Below, in pieces: positions 1 to 5,695 of a stretch of 5,695 bases of DNA. How positions within the stretch are numbered: position 1 is the stretch's first letter; every line of letters starts with the position of its first letter. This stretch comes from Saprospiraceae bacterium UBA7328 (GTDB lineage: Bacteria > Bacteroidota > Bacteroidia > Chitinophagales > Saprospiraceae), in contig DKPS01000077.1 in NCBI GenBank assembly GCA_002471345.1, positions 1 to 5,695 of the forward strand, in the 5' to 3' direction. Under the pieces are notes generated by a model that was not told the origin of the DNA, ran no database searches, and saw only the letters and a list, made by a program, of their open reading frames with translations. The translations under genes were made by a program, and so were the position numbers.

Positions 1-438
1 TTATTTTTACGCAAGGCTACAGATTCTGTTATTGTAATTTTAAAATCAATACCATTCCAAAACGTGAATGTTTCAATAAATGGATTGAATAATAAAACTA
101 TTGCCCATTTGGTACAACACATGATTTCTTGGCAAAATTTTGTTGTTCTTAAGCTAAAAGGTAATAGAGAGTTCAACATAGAATTAGGCAGTGAAGAAGA
201 CTGGCCGAAAAAGGAGATTTCCACCAAAGAAGAATGGGTATCTTTAATAGATAAACTTACTTCTCAGAATAAGGAAATATCAAATCACCTCATGAATATA
301 GATGAAGAGTACTTAAGTGCCAAAGCACCAGCTGTGGAATACTCAAATCATTTTATGATTGATGGTATAATTCATCACAATCTTTATCACTTAGGGCAAA
401 TCGGTCTTATGAATAGTATTCTAAATCAATCTCAGTAA
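1..438 (+). CDS. DinB-family metal-dependent protein, 5'-truncated by the window edge
   Basis: The reading frame is open from base 1 to a TAA at 436-438, giving 145 visible codons. The first internal ATG (64) would cut into the first helix, so the true start is probably some 10-30 codons left of the window. The DinB/YfiT-like four-helix bundle is recognised from its likely metal-binding histidines: one in the helix reading IAHLVQHM (His codon 118-120) and two in the C-terminal motif HHNLYHLGQ (His codons 376-378 and 388-390). The line NGLNNKTIAHLVQHMISWQN is typical of the family. Members are cytoplasmic; some are thiol transferases or hydrolases using a divalent metal, but most, like this one, have no known substrate. 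The full metal triad suggests it is active. The gene converges on the glycosyltransferase and overlaps its last 18 bases. Family assignment is fairly sure; the reaction is unknown. Confidence 0.82.
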   Translation, partial: LFLRKATDSVIVILKSIPFQNVNVSINGLNNKTIAHLVQHMISWQNFVVLKLKGNREFNIELGSEEDWPKKEISTKEEWVSLIDKLTSQNKEISNHLMNIDEEYLSAKAPAVEYSNHFMIDGIIHHNLYHLGQIGLMNSILNQSQ

Positions 439-1515
439 TTTTTGACATTCATTTTCCCAATTCAATACTTCTCTTGCCTTTATACAATTTTCAATTTTCT
501 TCCTATAAAGATTTTTGTTCGAAAAGATCTCTTGGATTTTAAAGGCAATCTTCTTTGGTTCTAATTCATTAAGTAAGTATAAAACGTTATGGCTTTCATT
601 TAAAATTTGATGCTCAGGAAAATCCATAGTAAGGCAAGGCACTCCAGCCATTACATAATCATAAACTTTGTTTGCTGCTGAAAAGTAATAGTTATCACTG
701 TCACCATGCAACAGATTTATCCCAATATCAGCAAGAGGTGTTATTGCAGCTAGATCGTCTGGGCTATACCAACCCATTATCTTTATTCTATCAACCGCTA
801 TAGAATTGTTTGCTTGGATTCTAATATTCTCTAATATATCACCATCACCTACTATCCACAATTCTATATTTTGTAAATATTCAAGAGCTTGAATCATTTC
901 TTCCAGACCTCTCTTCACATTTACTTTTCCTTGGTATAAGACTACTTTCCTTTTGGAAATTGACTTTGATATATCAATGTTTCTAAATTTCGGAAAATTG
1001 TAAATAGGAATAAACTCCGATCTATACTTTTGAGAAAGGACATTTGATAACTTTTGTCCTACTGAAATGCAATAATCAGCTTTGGGAATAAATAATTTTC
1101 CTATCAAATTCCATATGCATTTTTTAATCGGTTTCCCTTGAAGTTCAGGTAATTCTGTGAAGAATTCATGTGAATCATAAATCAGAGTCTTTCTTCTAAC
1201 AATGCTCGCTAATCCCGAGGCTAATAAAGTATCTAAATCAACTGAATAAAGTATCCTATAAGAACTAAACAATAAAGTGAATAATACTTTTATGTTGAAT
1301 TCAAGATAAAATAGTGGCCCTTTTCTAAAAAACGTTTTGAGCCTTTGCTGTTTAAAATTTTGATTAATAATAGGTGAAGAATCTCTTTTCTGATGACCTA
1401 ATAACAACACACTTTTACCATTATTTAAAAATGAATCACATATTCTATGCATTCTTTGATCTGAATTCAGATCATTTGTCACCACAACAATAATGTCTAA
1501 ATAGGATTTTGCCAT
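421..1515 (-). CDS. Glycosyltransferase, GT-B fold (GT4 / group 1 type)
   Basis: A 364-residue cytoplasmic or membrane-associated transferase that should move a sugar from a nucleotide-sugar donor to a lipid-linked or surface-glycan acceptor; the sugar cannot be told from sequence. The N-terminal Rossmann half (about 1-175) begins IIVVVTNDLNSDQRMHRI and carries the YDSHEFFTELPEL motif (113-125), common in Bacteroidota members. The C-terminal donor-binding half (about 188-364) has LYQGKVNVKRG (193-203), IVGDGD (221-226), the GWYSPDDL turn (248-255), ADIGINLL (262-269) and NKVYDYVMAGVP (282-293). The last corresponds to the donor-site region that carries the EX7E motif in other members, but here the usual acidic pair is not intact. 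Length is normal and there is no signal peptide. The ATG (1513-1515) abuts the stop of the upstream helicase gene and has AGAAGG seven bases before it, so translation is probably coupled. The 3' end overlaps the opposing DinB-like gene by 18 bases. No polysaccharide cluster is visible around it. Confidence 0.88.
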   Translation of the reverse strand: MAKSYLDIIVVVTNDLNSDQRMHRICDSFLNNGKSVLLLGHQKRDSSPIINQNFKQQRLKTFFRKGPLFYLEFNIKVLFTLLFSSYRILYSVDLDTLLASGLASIVRRKTLIYDSHEFFTELPELQGKPIKKCIWNLIGKLFIPKADYCISVGQKLSNVLSQKYRSEFIPIYNFPKFRNIDISKSISKRKVVLYQGKVNVKRGLEEMIQALEYLQNIELWIVGDGDILENIRIQANNSIAVDRIKIMGWYSPDDLAAITPLADIGINLLHGDSDNYYFSAANKVYDYVMAGVPCLTMDFPEHQILNESHNVLYLLNELEPKKIAFKIQEIFSNKNLYRKKIENCIKAREVLNWENECQKLLRLI

Positions 1516-3291
1516 TTAGAGCCCTTCTTCTAATTGATTCTGAATGAAAGACTCATCATCAAACCTTTCTTTTGGATTACAATTATCACATATTCTGCAT
1601 AAGAATTGATCAGTTTCTCCAAAGTAGTTACTTATAATTGAAGGTCTACAATCATCACTTTCCAAATATTGCAACATTGATTGTAGCATATTTTTGCTAT
1701 TATCTGATATAGACTTTTGCAACCTTTTATTTATGTGAAATAGGTCTTTTGGTAGTCTATTCTTAAGGAAGTAAATCCGCTCACCCTCTTCTTCCTTGTA
1801 ATACGATATCCAACCTTGAGAATTCAAATTGGATAAAGTCTCACTTACTTCTTTTACAGAAATATCGCAAAAATGAGCAATTGATTTCAAATTTATTTCA
1901 ACACTATAATCAAGAATTCCTTCATATATTCTTGCTAAAGAAGAAAGGACATCTCCTTCCAAATTAGGAAGTTGATTTTCTCTAATCTGTGTCGTGGAAC
2001 AAGTAATTCTAACTGTGGATCTTCGTTTTTTTTGATCAAAAGTGTCGATGTATTCATTTTTATTCAGAATCTGAATGGCGTAATAAACTTGGGGTATAGG
2101 TAATTTTGTTTTGAGACAAAACTTTTTTATTTCAAAAGGTCTAACCTCACCTTCTCCACTTTCTATGGGAATACGATAGAAGTTGTACAAAGAACTGTAC
2201 ACCTTTTTACAAAATTCAAACGATGGAAACTTCTCTAGGTTTTTCCTTATAGCATAAGCTTTATCCCCGTCATTTACTATTATGTGTGCTTCAGACAAAA
2301 GACCATCTCGACCTGCTCGTCCAAACTCTTGAACATATTCTTCTAATGAGGGAGGGACATCAAAATGAATTACTTGCCTCACATTGCCTTTATCTAATCC
2401 CATTCCAAATGCATTGGTAGCACATATAATCTGAAGTTCACCATTCATGAATTGATTTTGAACCTTTTGCCTTTCTGCAAATGATATCCCTGCATGGTAG
2501 TATCCTGTTTTGAAACCTATTTCAGACAGCAAAATGGATAGATTCTGTACCTCTCTCCTACTTCTTATATAGACTATGGCATTTACATCATCCATTTTTA
2601 ATAGAAGCTTTTTGATGAGCTCATACTTCCTTTGCGTATGATGCACATGCAAAGAAATATTTTCTCTTTTAAAGCTCTTTTTAAATACTTCTGGTTTATT
2701 TAGGCATCCATATTTTTCAATGTCACTAATAACATTTGGAGTGGCTGTAGCAGTCAATGCAATCTTAACTGCACTGGGCCATATCTCAGATAGCTCTCCT
2801 ATTCTCAGGTAAGCAGGTCTAAAATCATGTCCCCATTGTGATATACAATGCGCTTCATCAATAGCTACCATTGATATGTCAATCTGTCTTAATTGATCCT
2901 GAAATCTCTCATTACCCAGACGCTCCGGAGATATGTAGAGCATCTTTATGCCTCCCCACCTGCAATTCTCTATTATTCTCTCTACTTCTTTAAATGATTT
3001 GCCAGAGTGGATCGCCTCTGCCTTGATTCCCTTATCTCTCAGATTTTTTACTTGATCATCCATAAGCGCAATCAATGGGGTAATCACGAGAGATAGGTTA
3101 GGTAAAATTAAGGCTGGAATTTGGAATGTGATAGATTTTCCGCCCCCTGTAGGGAATAATACTATAGTATCCTTAGACTTAAGTATTTGAGTAATAACTT
3201 CTAGTTGAAGTGGTCTAAAATCATCGTACCCCCAATGCTCTTTTAAGTGGGTCGTAGCTTGATTCTCTATATGCTCAATACTGTTAACCAA
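1516..3291 (-). CDS. recQ: RecQ-family ATP-dependent DNA helicase, short form without HRDC
   Basis: A 591-residue superfamily 2 helicase expected to unwind DNA 3'-5' in recombination and fork repair. Visible motifs in order: FRPLQ (motif 0, 25-29), FPTGGGKS (Walker A, 46-53), TPLIALMDDQ (71-80), DEAH (145-148), the aromatic-rich loop QWGHDFRPAY (152-161), TATAT (180-184), AIVYIRSR (238-245), ATNAFGMGLDKG (291-302) and QEFGRAGRDG (motif VI, 321-330). Four zinc-ligand cysteines are C548, C565, C568 and C571, with the same C-x16-C-x2-C-x2-C spacing as classical RecQ. They sit at the C-terminus, after about 150 residues (roughly 385-510) that look like two winged-helix-type segments. No HRDC domain follows, and the protein is shorter than the roughly 610-730 residues of classical RecQ. 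The start is TTG (3289-3291): an in-frame TAA lies at 3307-3309, no ATG lies between, and the first internal Met is residue 76. It may correspond to the RecS-like branch rather than orthodox RecQ. It is the first gene of a unit with the glycosyltransferase. Confidence 0.93.
   Translation of the reverse strand: MVNSIEHIENQATTHLKEHWGYDDFRPLQLEVITQILKSKDTIVLFPTGGGKSITFQIPALILPNLSLVITPLIALMDDQVKNLRDKGIKAEAIHSGKSFKEVERIIENCRWGGIKMLYISPERLGNERFQDQLRQIDISMVAIDEAHCISQWGHDFRPAYLRIGELSEIWPSAVKIALTATATPNVISDIEKYGCLNKPEVFKKSFKRENISLHVHHTQRKYELIKKLLLKMDDVNAIVYIRSRREVQNLSILLSEIGFKTGYYHAGISFAERQKVQNQFMNGELQIICATNAFGMGLDKGNVRQVIHFDVPPSLEEYVQEFGRAGRDGLLSEAHIIVNDGDKAYAIRKNLEKFPSFEFCKKVYSSLYNFYRIPIESGEGEVRPFEIKKFCLKTKLPIPQVYYAIQILNKNEYIDTFDQKKRRSTVRITCSTTQIRENQLPNLEGDVLSSLARIYEGILDYSVEINLKSIAHFCDISVKEVSETLSNLNSQGWISYYKEEEGERIYFLKNRLPKDLFHINKRLQKSISDNSKNMLQSMLQYLESDDCRPSIISNYFGETDQFLCRICDNCNPKERFDDESFIQNQLEEGL
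1523..1528 (-). promoter_or_regulatory. Shine-Dalgarno-like site for the glycosyltransferase
   Basis: The minus strand reads AGAAGG here, seven bases before the glycosyltransferase ATG and inside the last codons of recQ. Shine-Dalgarno sites are uncommon in Bacteroidota, so this one is mildly notable. It would let ribosomes that finish recQ restart at once on the adjacent ATG. The codons it overlaps encode the acidic EEG end of RecQ, so the match could be chance. Confidence 0.4.
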
Positions 3292-3299
3292 ATTATAAA

Positions 3300-3330
3300 T
3301 TGTGGTTTAAATTGATCTTTTATAGGTTTG
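3300..3330 (+). promoter_or_regulatory. Bacteroidota-type promoter for the S8 protease gene
   Basis: TTG at 3300-3302 is followed after 20 bases by TAGGTTTG at 3323-3330, a full match to the Bacteroidota vegetative consensus TTG, 17-23 bases, TAnnTTTG. Transcription would begin near 3334-3338, leaving a 5' untranslated leader of about 110 bases before the protease ATG at 3448. It is the best promoter match in the 156-base gap between the divergent genes. No start-site mapping backs it. Confidence 0.55.
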
Positions 3331-3376
3331 GCACGTTTTTCACACTATAATTAGGCACTATATTCGCAACCAAAAT

Positions 3377-3384
3377 CAAAAATA
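3377..3384 (-). promoter_or_regulatory. Candidate -7 element for recQ
   Basis: The minus strand reads TATTTTTG, a full match to the Bacteroidota -7 consensus TAnnTTTG, 85 bases before the recQ start. There is no minus-strand TTG at the expected distance (plus-strand CAA would be needed around 3402-3410), so the promoter would be incomplete. An A/T-rich region can produce an eight-base match by chance. Confidence 0.3.
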
Positions 3385-3389
3385 CCATT

Positions 3390-3402
3390 TACAACTGTTG
3401 TA
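3390..3402. promoter_or_regulatory. 13-base palindrome, possible operator
   Basis: TACAACTGTTGTA is a perfect inverted repeat with six-base arms and one central base. It lies between the candidate recQ -7 element and where its -33 element should be, and within the likely leader of the protease transcript. The one-base centre makes an RNA hairpin poor and fits a dimeric repressor site better. No regulator gene is in the window, and the repressor, if any, is unknown. Confidence 0.3.
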
Positions 3403-3447
3403 TCTATTGGAACTTTGATAAAGCAATAAGATTGTTTCAAAAACTAG

Positions 3448-5202
3448 ATGAGAACAATTAAATTTAGCATAGCAAGACAGACTCAAATTATGAGAGCACT
3501 TTTAGTAATAATAGTAAGTTTTATTTTCTCTTTTTCACATGCACAAATGACTAACTGGTATGATAAGGATGCCAAAGCTGGTGAGTTCATGAGTATCTCA
3601 ACAAACAAGGCATATGATGAGATCATTCCTGATAGAAAGCCAGAACAGATAATAGTCGCCATAATTGATAGCGGTGTAGATGCTGAACATGAAGACCTCA
3701 AAGACGTAATGTGGGTCAATAAAGGCGAAATGCCAGATAATGGTATTGATGATGATAAGAATGGTTATATAGATGATATAAATGGATGGAATTTCTTAGG
3801 AAACTCTAATGGAGACAATGTTCATAAGGACAATCTTGAAATGACGAGGCTTTATGCTGAATACCACAAGTCGTTTAAGAATACAAATTCTGCCGCAGAT
3901 GTTCCAATAGATTTAATTGGTAAATATCAAAACTACATTGAATGGAAACAAAGAATTAAAAAAGAAAGAGACAAACATTTGGGAGAACTTGAAGAATTAA
4001 GAAAATCCAAATCTTATCTTCTTGAAGTTATGGACGCTGTAAGTATAGAGCTAGGTAGAGATTCTATTTATGATGCGGACTTAGATGAATTTAGCGTTTC
4101 ACCTGACCCCCTACTTTCAGTTGGGTCTAGAGTTTTAACAGGGATAAAACAAGAGTACAAAGTAATTCCAACAGTAACAGAGTTAGTCCATGACATAAAA
4201 CTTCAATATGACTATATGATGGAAGATCATGATCTCAGAGGTAATTATTATTACAATCCTGATTTGGATACCCGTAAAATTATAGGAGATAATTATTTAG
4301 ATGTAAATGAAAAGTATTATGGGAATAATGATGTAGAGGGGCCTGATGCCTTACATGGCACTCATGTAGCAGGAATCGTTGCTGCAGTCAGGGATAATGA
4401 AATAGGCATGAATGGGGTTTCTTCGAATGCTAGAATCATGTCTGTAAGAGTAGTGCCTGATGGAGACGAAAGAGACAAGGATGTAGCAAATGGTATATAT
4501 TATGCCGTAGACAATGGTGCCAAAGTTATAAATATGAGCTTCGGTAAAGGCCAATCACCATATAAAGAAGTCGTAGATAAAGCTGTCCGATATGCAGAGA
4601 AGAAAGATGTGGTGATGATTCATGCGTCGGGAAATGATGCTGCAGACAATGACATTGTAGAAAATTATCCATCTGACACTTATGAAAAAGGTTTTGGCTT
4701 TTTATTTTTCAAGAAAAAATCTCCGAAAAATTGGTTAGAAATTGGAGCAGTAGGCAGTGATGAAGGGAAAAATACGGTTGCAACATTCTCAAATTATGGA
4801 AAGACTCAAGTAGATGTATTTGCTCCTGGACTATATATGATATCTACTCTCCCTGATGACAATTATACAGTTCTTCAAGGCACGAGTATGGCAGCTCCTG
4901 TCGTATCAGGTATTGCAGCAGTTATTAGAGGATATTTCCCTGATCTAAAAGCAAAAGATGTAAAAAAGGTCATTATGGAATCTTCAATAAAATCTAATAG
5001 AGAAGTTATTGTACCTGGAACCGACGGAAAGACACAGAAATTTTCCAACCTTTCTGTTTCTGGTGGTGCTGTAAACTTATACACAGCATTTATATCTGCA
5101 AATAAAATAAGTAAGTACGGAGGTGAATTAAAAAAGAAATCTGATTCGAAGAAGTCAGTATCAGATAAAAAGGAAGTCAAAGCTGTAGAAGCAGGGCTAT
5201 AG
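3448..5202 (+). CDS. Exported subtilisin-like serine protease (S8 family) with long Asp-His insertion
   Basis: A 584-residue secreted or periplasmic endopeptidase. The catalytic residues are Asp74 (AIIDSGVD), His303 (HGTHVAGIVAA) and Ser480 (GTSMAAPVVSG), with the oxyanion Asn396 in ASGND, so it should be active. The hydrophobic segment MRALLVIIVSFIFSFSHA at 15-32 followed by Q33 is a signal peptide. The ATG at 3448 directly follows an in-frame TAG; the ATG at 3490 (Met15) would give a more standard 18-residue signal and may be the real start. Only about 30 residues separate the signal from the catalytic fold, so a classical I9 propeptide seems absent. D101-D110 (DDDKNGYIDD) looks like the acidic calcium loop of thermitase-like S8 enzymes. 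About 229 residues separate Asp74 and His303 (about 32 in subtilisin) and include a charged helix, possibly coiled coil, at about 162-204. The last 25 residues are Lys/Ser-rich and do not resemble a type IX secretion domain. The substrate is unknown. Confidence 0.92.
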   Translation: MRTIKFSIARQTQIMRALLVIIVSFIFSFSHAQMTNWYDKDAKAGEFMSISTNKAYDEIIPDRKPEQIIVAIIDSGVDAEHEDLKDVMWVNKGEMPDNGIDDDKNGYIDDINGWNFLGNSNGDNVHKDNLEMTRLYAEYHKSFKNTNSAADVPIDLIGKYQNYIEWKQRIKKERDKHLGELEELRKSKSYLLEVMDAVSIELGRDSIYDADLDEFSVSPDPLLSVGSRVLTGIKQEYKVIPTVTELVHDIKLQYDYMMEDHDLRGNYYYNPDLDTRKIIGDNYLDVNEKYYGNNDVEGPDALHGTHVAGIVAAVRDNEIGMNGVSSNARIMSVRVVPDGDERDKDVANGIYYAVDNGAKVINMSFGKGQSPYKEVVDKAVRYAEKKDVVMIHASGNDAADNDIVENYPSDTYEKGFGFLFFKKKSPKNWLEIGAVGSDEGKNTVATFSNYGKTQVDVFAPGLYMISTLPDDNYTVLQGTSMAAPVVSGIAAVIRGYFPDLKAKDVKKVIMESSIKSNREVIVPGTDGKTQKFSNLSVSGGAVNLYTAFISANKISKYGGELKKKSDSKKSVSDKKEVKAVEAGL

Positions 5203-5203
5203 T

Positions 5204-5482
5204 TCACATAAATTTGACAGACTCAATAATTTCTCCTTTAAGCTCCTCATTGAGGAATGATTTTATTCTTTCTACGTGTTGAAACAATTCAAATTTTAAG
5301 ACAGAAGAGTTTATTTTGATTTGCAGTTCAGATTTATTTAATCTTATATATTTCGTCTGTTTAGAAACAGATTCTCCCATCTTTTTCTGCCAAATCTTTT
5401 CTATTCTTTCCGATTGATATCCAGAAGAAATTTTAGCTTGTTTTACATATTGTCCCAATACTTCTTTTATATGTCTATCCAT
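5204..5482 (-). CDS. dciA: DciA-like (DUF721) protein, probable replicative helicase loader
   Basis: A 92-residue cytoplasmic protein of the DUF721 family. Family members called DciA help load the replicative helicase DnaB in bacteria that lack DnaC or DnaI; that role is carried over here by homology. The family pattern is clear: W31 with the following KKMGESV (33-39), then LQIKINSSVLKFEL (53-66), where two strands and the SS pair precede a helix, then FLNEEL (76-81) and a final IIESVKF strand (85-91). It is close to the bare domain, as usual in Bacteroidota; longer DciA proteins in other phyla carry extra tails. The ATG at 5480-5482 lies inside the end of recF (8-base overlap), so it is probably translated by coupling and transcribed with recF. 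Its stop is one base from the stop of the convergent protease gene. Confidence 0.85.
   Translation of the reverse strand: MDRHIKEVLGQYVKQAKISSGYQSERIEKIWQKKMGESVSKQTKYIRLNKSELQIKINSSVLKFELFQHVERIKSFLNEELKGEIIESVKFM
5244..5256 (+). terminator. Weak possible terminator hairpin downstream of the protease gene
   Basis: TCCTCATTGAGGA can fold into a five-pair stem with a three-base loop, and the plus strand continues with a T-rich run (ATTTTATTCTTTCT from about 5259). It lies 42 bases after the protease stop, inside the dciA coding sequence on the other strand. The stem is short and the T-tract interrupted, so this is a weak candidate; no better terminator is seen at this gene junction. Confidence 0.2.
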
Positions 5483-5695
5483 TTGATTGTGAGATTATAT
5501 TTTTCTCTACTCTAAATGAGAAATACGATATATTCAACTCCTTTAAAAGTTGAATAGACCTATTCTGTTCTGTATCAGTTATAAAAATTTGTCCAAACCT
5601 TGAAGAAGTCATTAATTCGAATAAATGTTGAAGTCTAGCTTTATCAAGTTTTTCAAAAATATCATCAAGTAGCAATATAGGCCTTCTTTCACTTT
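5475..5695 (-). CDS. recF: RecF recombination/repair protein, C-terminal fragment
   Basis: The frame runs from the right edge to a TAG at 5475-5477, giving 72 full codons of the C-terminus; about 290 residues should lie outside the window. RecF is an SMC/ABC-type ATPase that binds gapped DNA and, with RecO and RecR, loads RecA. The fragment starts SERRPILLLDDIFEKLD, which is the Walker B strand with its acidic DD pair running into the D-loop-like EKLD, and continues with RFGQIFITDT, the conserved strand after Walker B. The ending IISQSNG is a normal RecF end. The apparent Met at 5673-5675 is a TTG Leu codon inside the Walker B strand, not a start. The stop overlaps the dciA ATG by 8 bases, so the two genes share an operon. 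Confidence 0.92.
   Translation of the reverse strand, partial: SERRPILLLDDIFEKLDKARLQHLFELMTSSRFGQIFITDTEQNRSIQLLKELNISYFSFRVEKNIISQSNG

Noticed and set aside
64..438. Treating the DinB-like gene as starting at base 64.
   Set aside because: The codon there is the GTG of an open frame that runs to base 1 with family-like residues before it (such as VIVILKSIPFQNV), so the gene is truncated by the window edge.
421..3291. The recQ-glycosyltransferase pair as a possible phage-defence or DNA-modification cassette.
   Set aside because: There is no nuclease, methyltransferase, sensor or mobile-element sign nearby; the glycosyltransferase resembles surface-glycan enzymes, and the helicase is of housekeeping type.
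3343..3362. Direct repeat CACTATA at 3343-3349 and 3356-3362, 13 bases apart.
   Set aside because: Seven AT-rich bases twice in an AT-rich gap is weak; the period is not a whole helical turn and there is no third copy.
3410..3417. GAACTTTG as a second -7 element for the protease gene.
   Set aside because: The first base deviates from TAnnTTTG and no TTG lies 17-23 bases upstream.
3483..3719. Minus-strand open frame of 78 codons over the start of the protease gene.
   Set aside because: It is antisense to the signal peptide and Asp motif of a clear protease and has no family features.
4351..4554. Minus-strand open frame of 67 codons inside the protease gene.
   Set aside because: It is a shadow of the His-box region of the protease on the other strand.
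4875..5207. Minus-strand open frame of 110 codons overlapping the protease 3' end and the dciA stop.
   Set aside because: It is antisense to the Ser motif and tail of the protease, and its composition mirrors the Lys-rich plus-strand coding; no recognisable domain.

Overview
The window looks like ordinary chromosomal DNA of a Bacteroidota species, probably of the Cytophagales/Cytophagia type. It is AT-rich throughout, with no break in composition. Starts mostly lack a strong Shine-Dalgarno sequence. One intergenic region carries a good match to the Bacteroidota promoter consensus (TTG, about 20 bases, TAnnTTTG). The RecF tail with its LLDDIFEKLD version of the Walker B region, followed directly by a DUF721/DciA gene, is an arrangement I associate with this phylum. 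The taxonomic call is inference from these traits, not a database match.

Layout from left to right. (1) Bases 1-438, plus strand: 3' part of a DinB-fold metal-dependent protein whose start lies left of the window. (2) Bases 421-1515, minus strand: a GT-B glycosyltransferase (GT4/group 1 type) whose last 18 bases overlap the end of the DinB gene on the opposite strand. (3) Bases 1516-3291, minus strand: a short RecQ-family DNA helicase read from a TTG start; its stop codon touches the ATG of the glycosyltransferase, so the two form a tight transcription unit. (4) Bases 3292-3447: a divergent intergenic region with a convincing plus-strand promoter, a weaker minus-strand promoter candidate and a 13-base palindrome. 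(5) Bases 3448-5202, plus strand: an exported subtilisin-like (S8) serine protease with a very long insertion between its catalytic Asp and His. (6) Bases 5204-5482, minus strand: a DciA/DUF721 protein, ending one base from the protease stop. (7) Bases 5475-5695, minus strand: the C-terminal end of RecF, overlapping the DciA start by 8 bases and running out of the window.

Functionally, RecF and DciA belong to DNA repair and replication and are co-transcribed; RecQ is a repair helicase on the same strand, but the protease gene separates it from them. The glycosyltransferase probably acts in surface polysaccharide assembly and has no obvious mechanistic link to RecQ; the coupling may simply be economical packing. 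The protease acts outside the cytoplasm and is a single-gene unit.

I found no mobile element, CRISPR array, tRNA, rRNA, toxin-antitoxin pair or defence cassette, and I do not see a clearly new biological system. The points most worth checking are the RecQ domain order, the protease insertion, and the face-to-face promoter layout with its palindrome between recQ and the protease gene.
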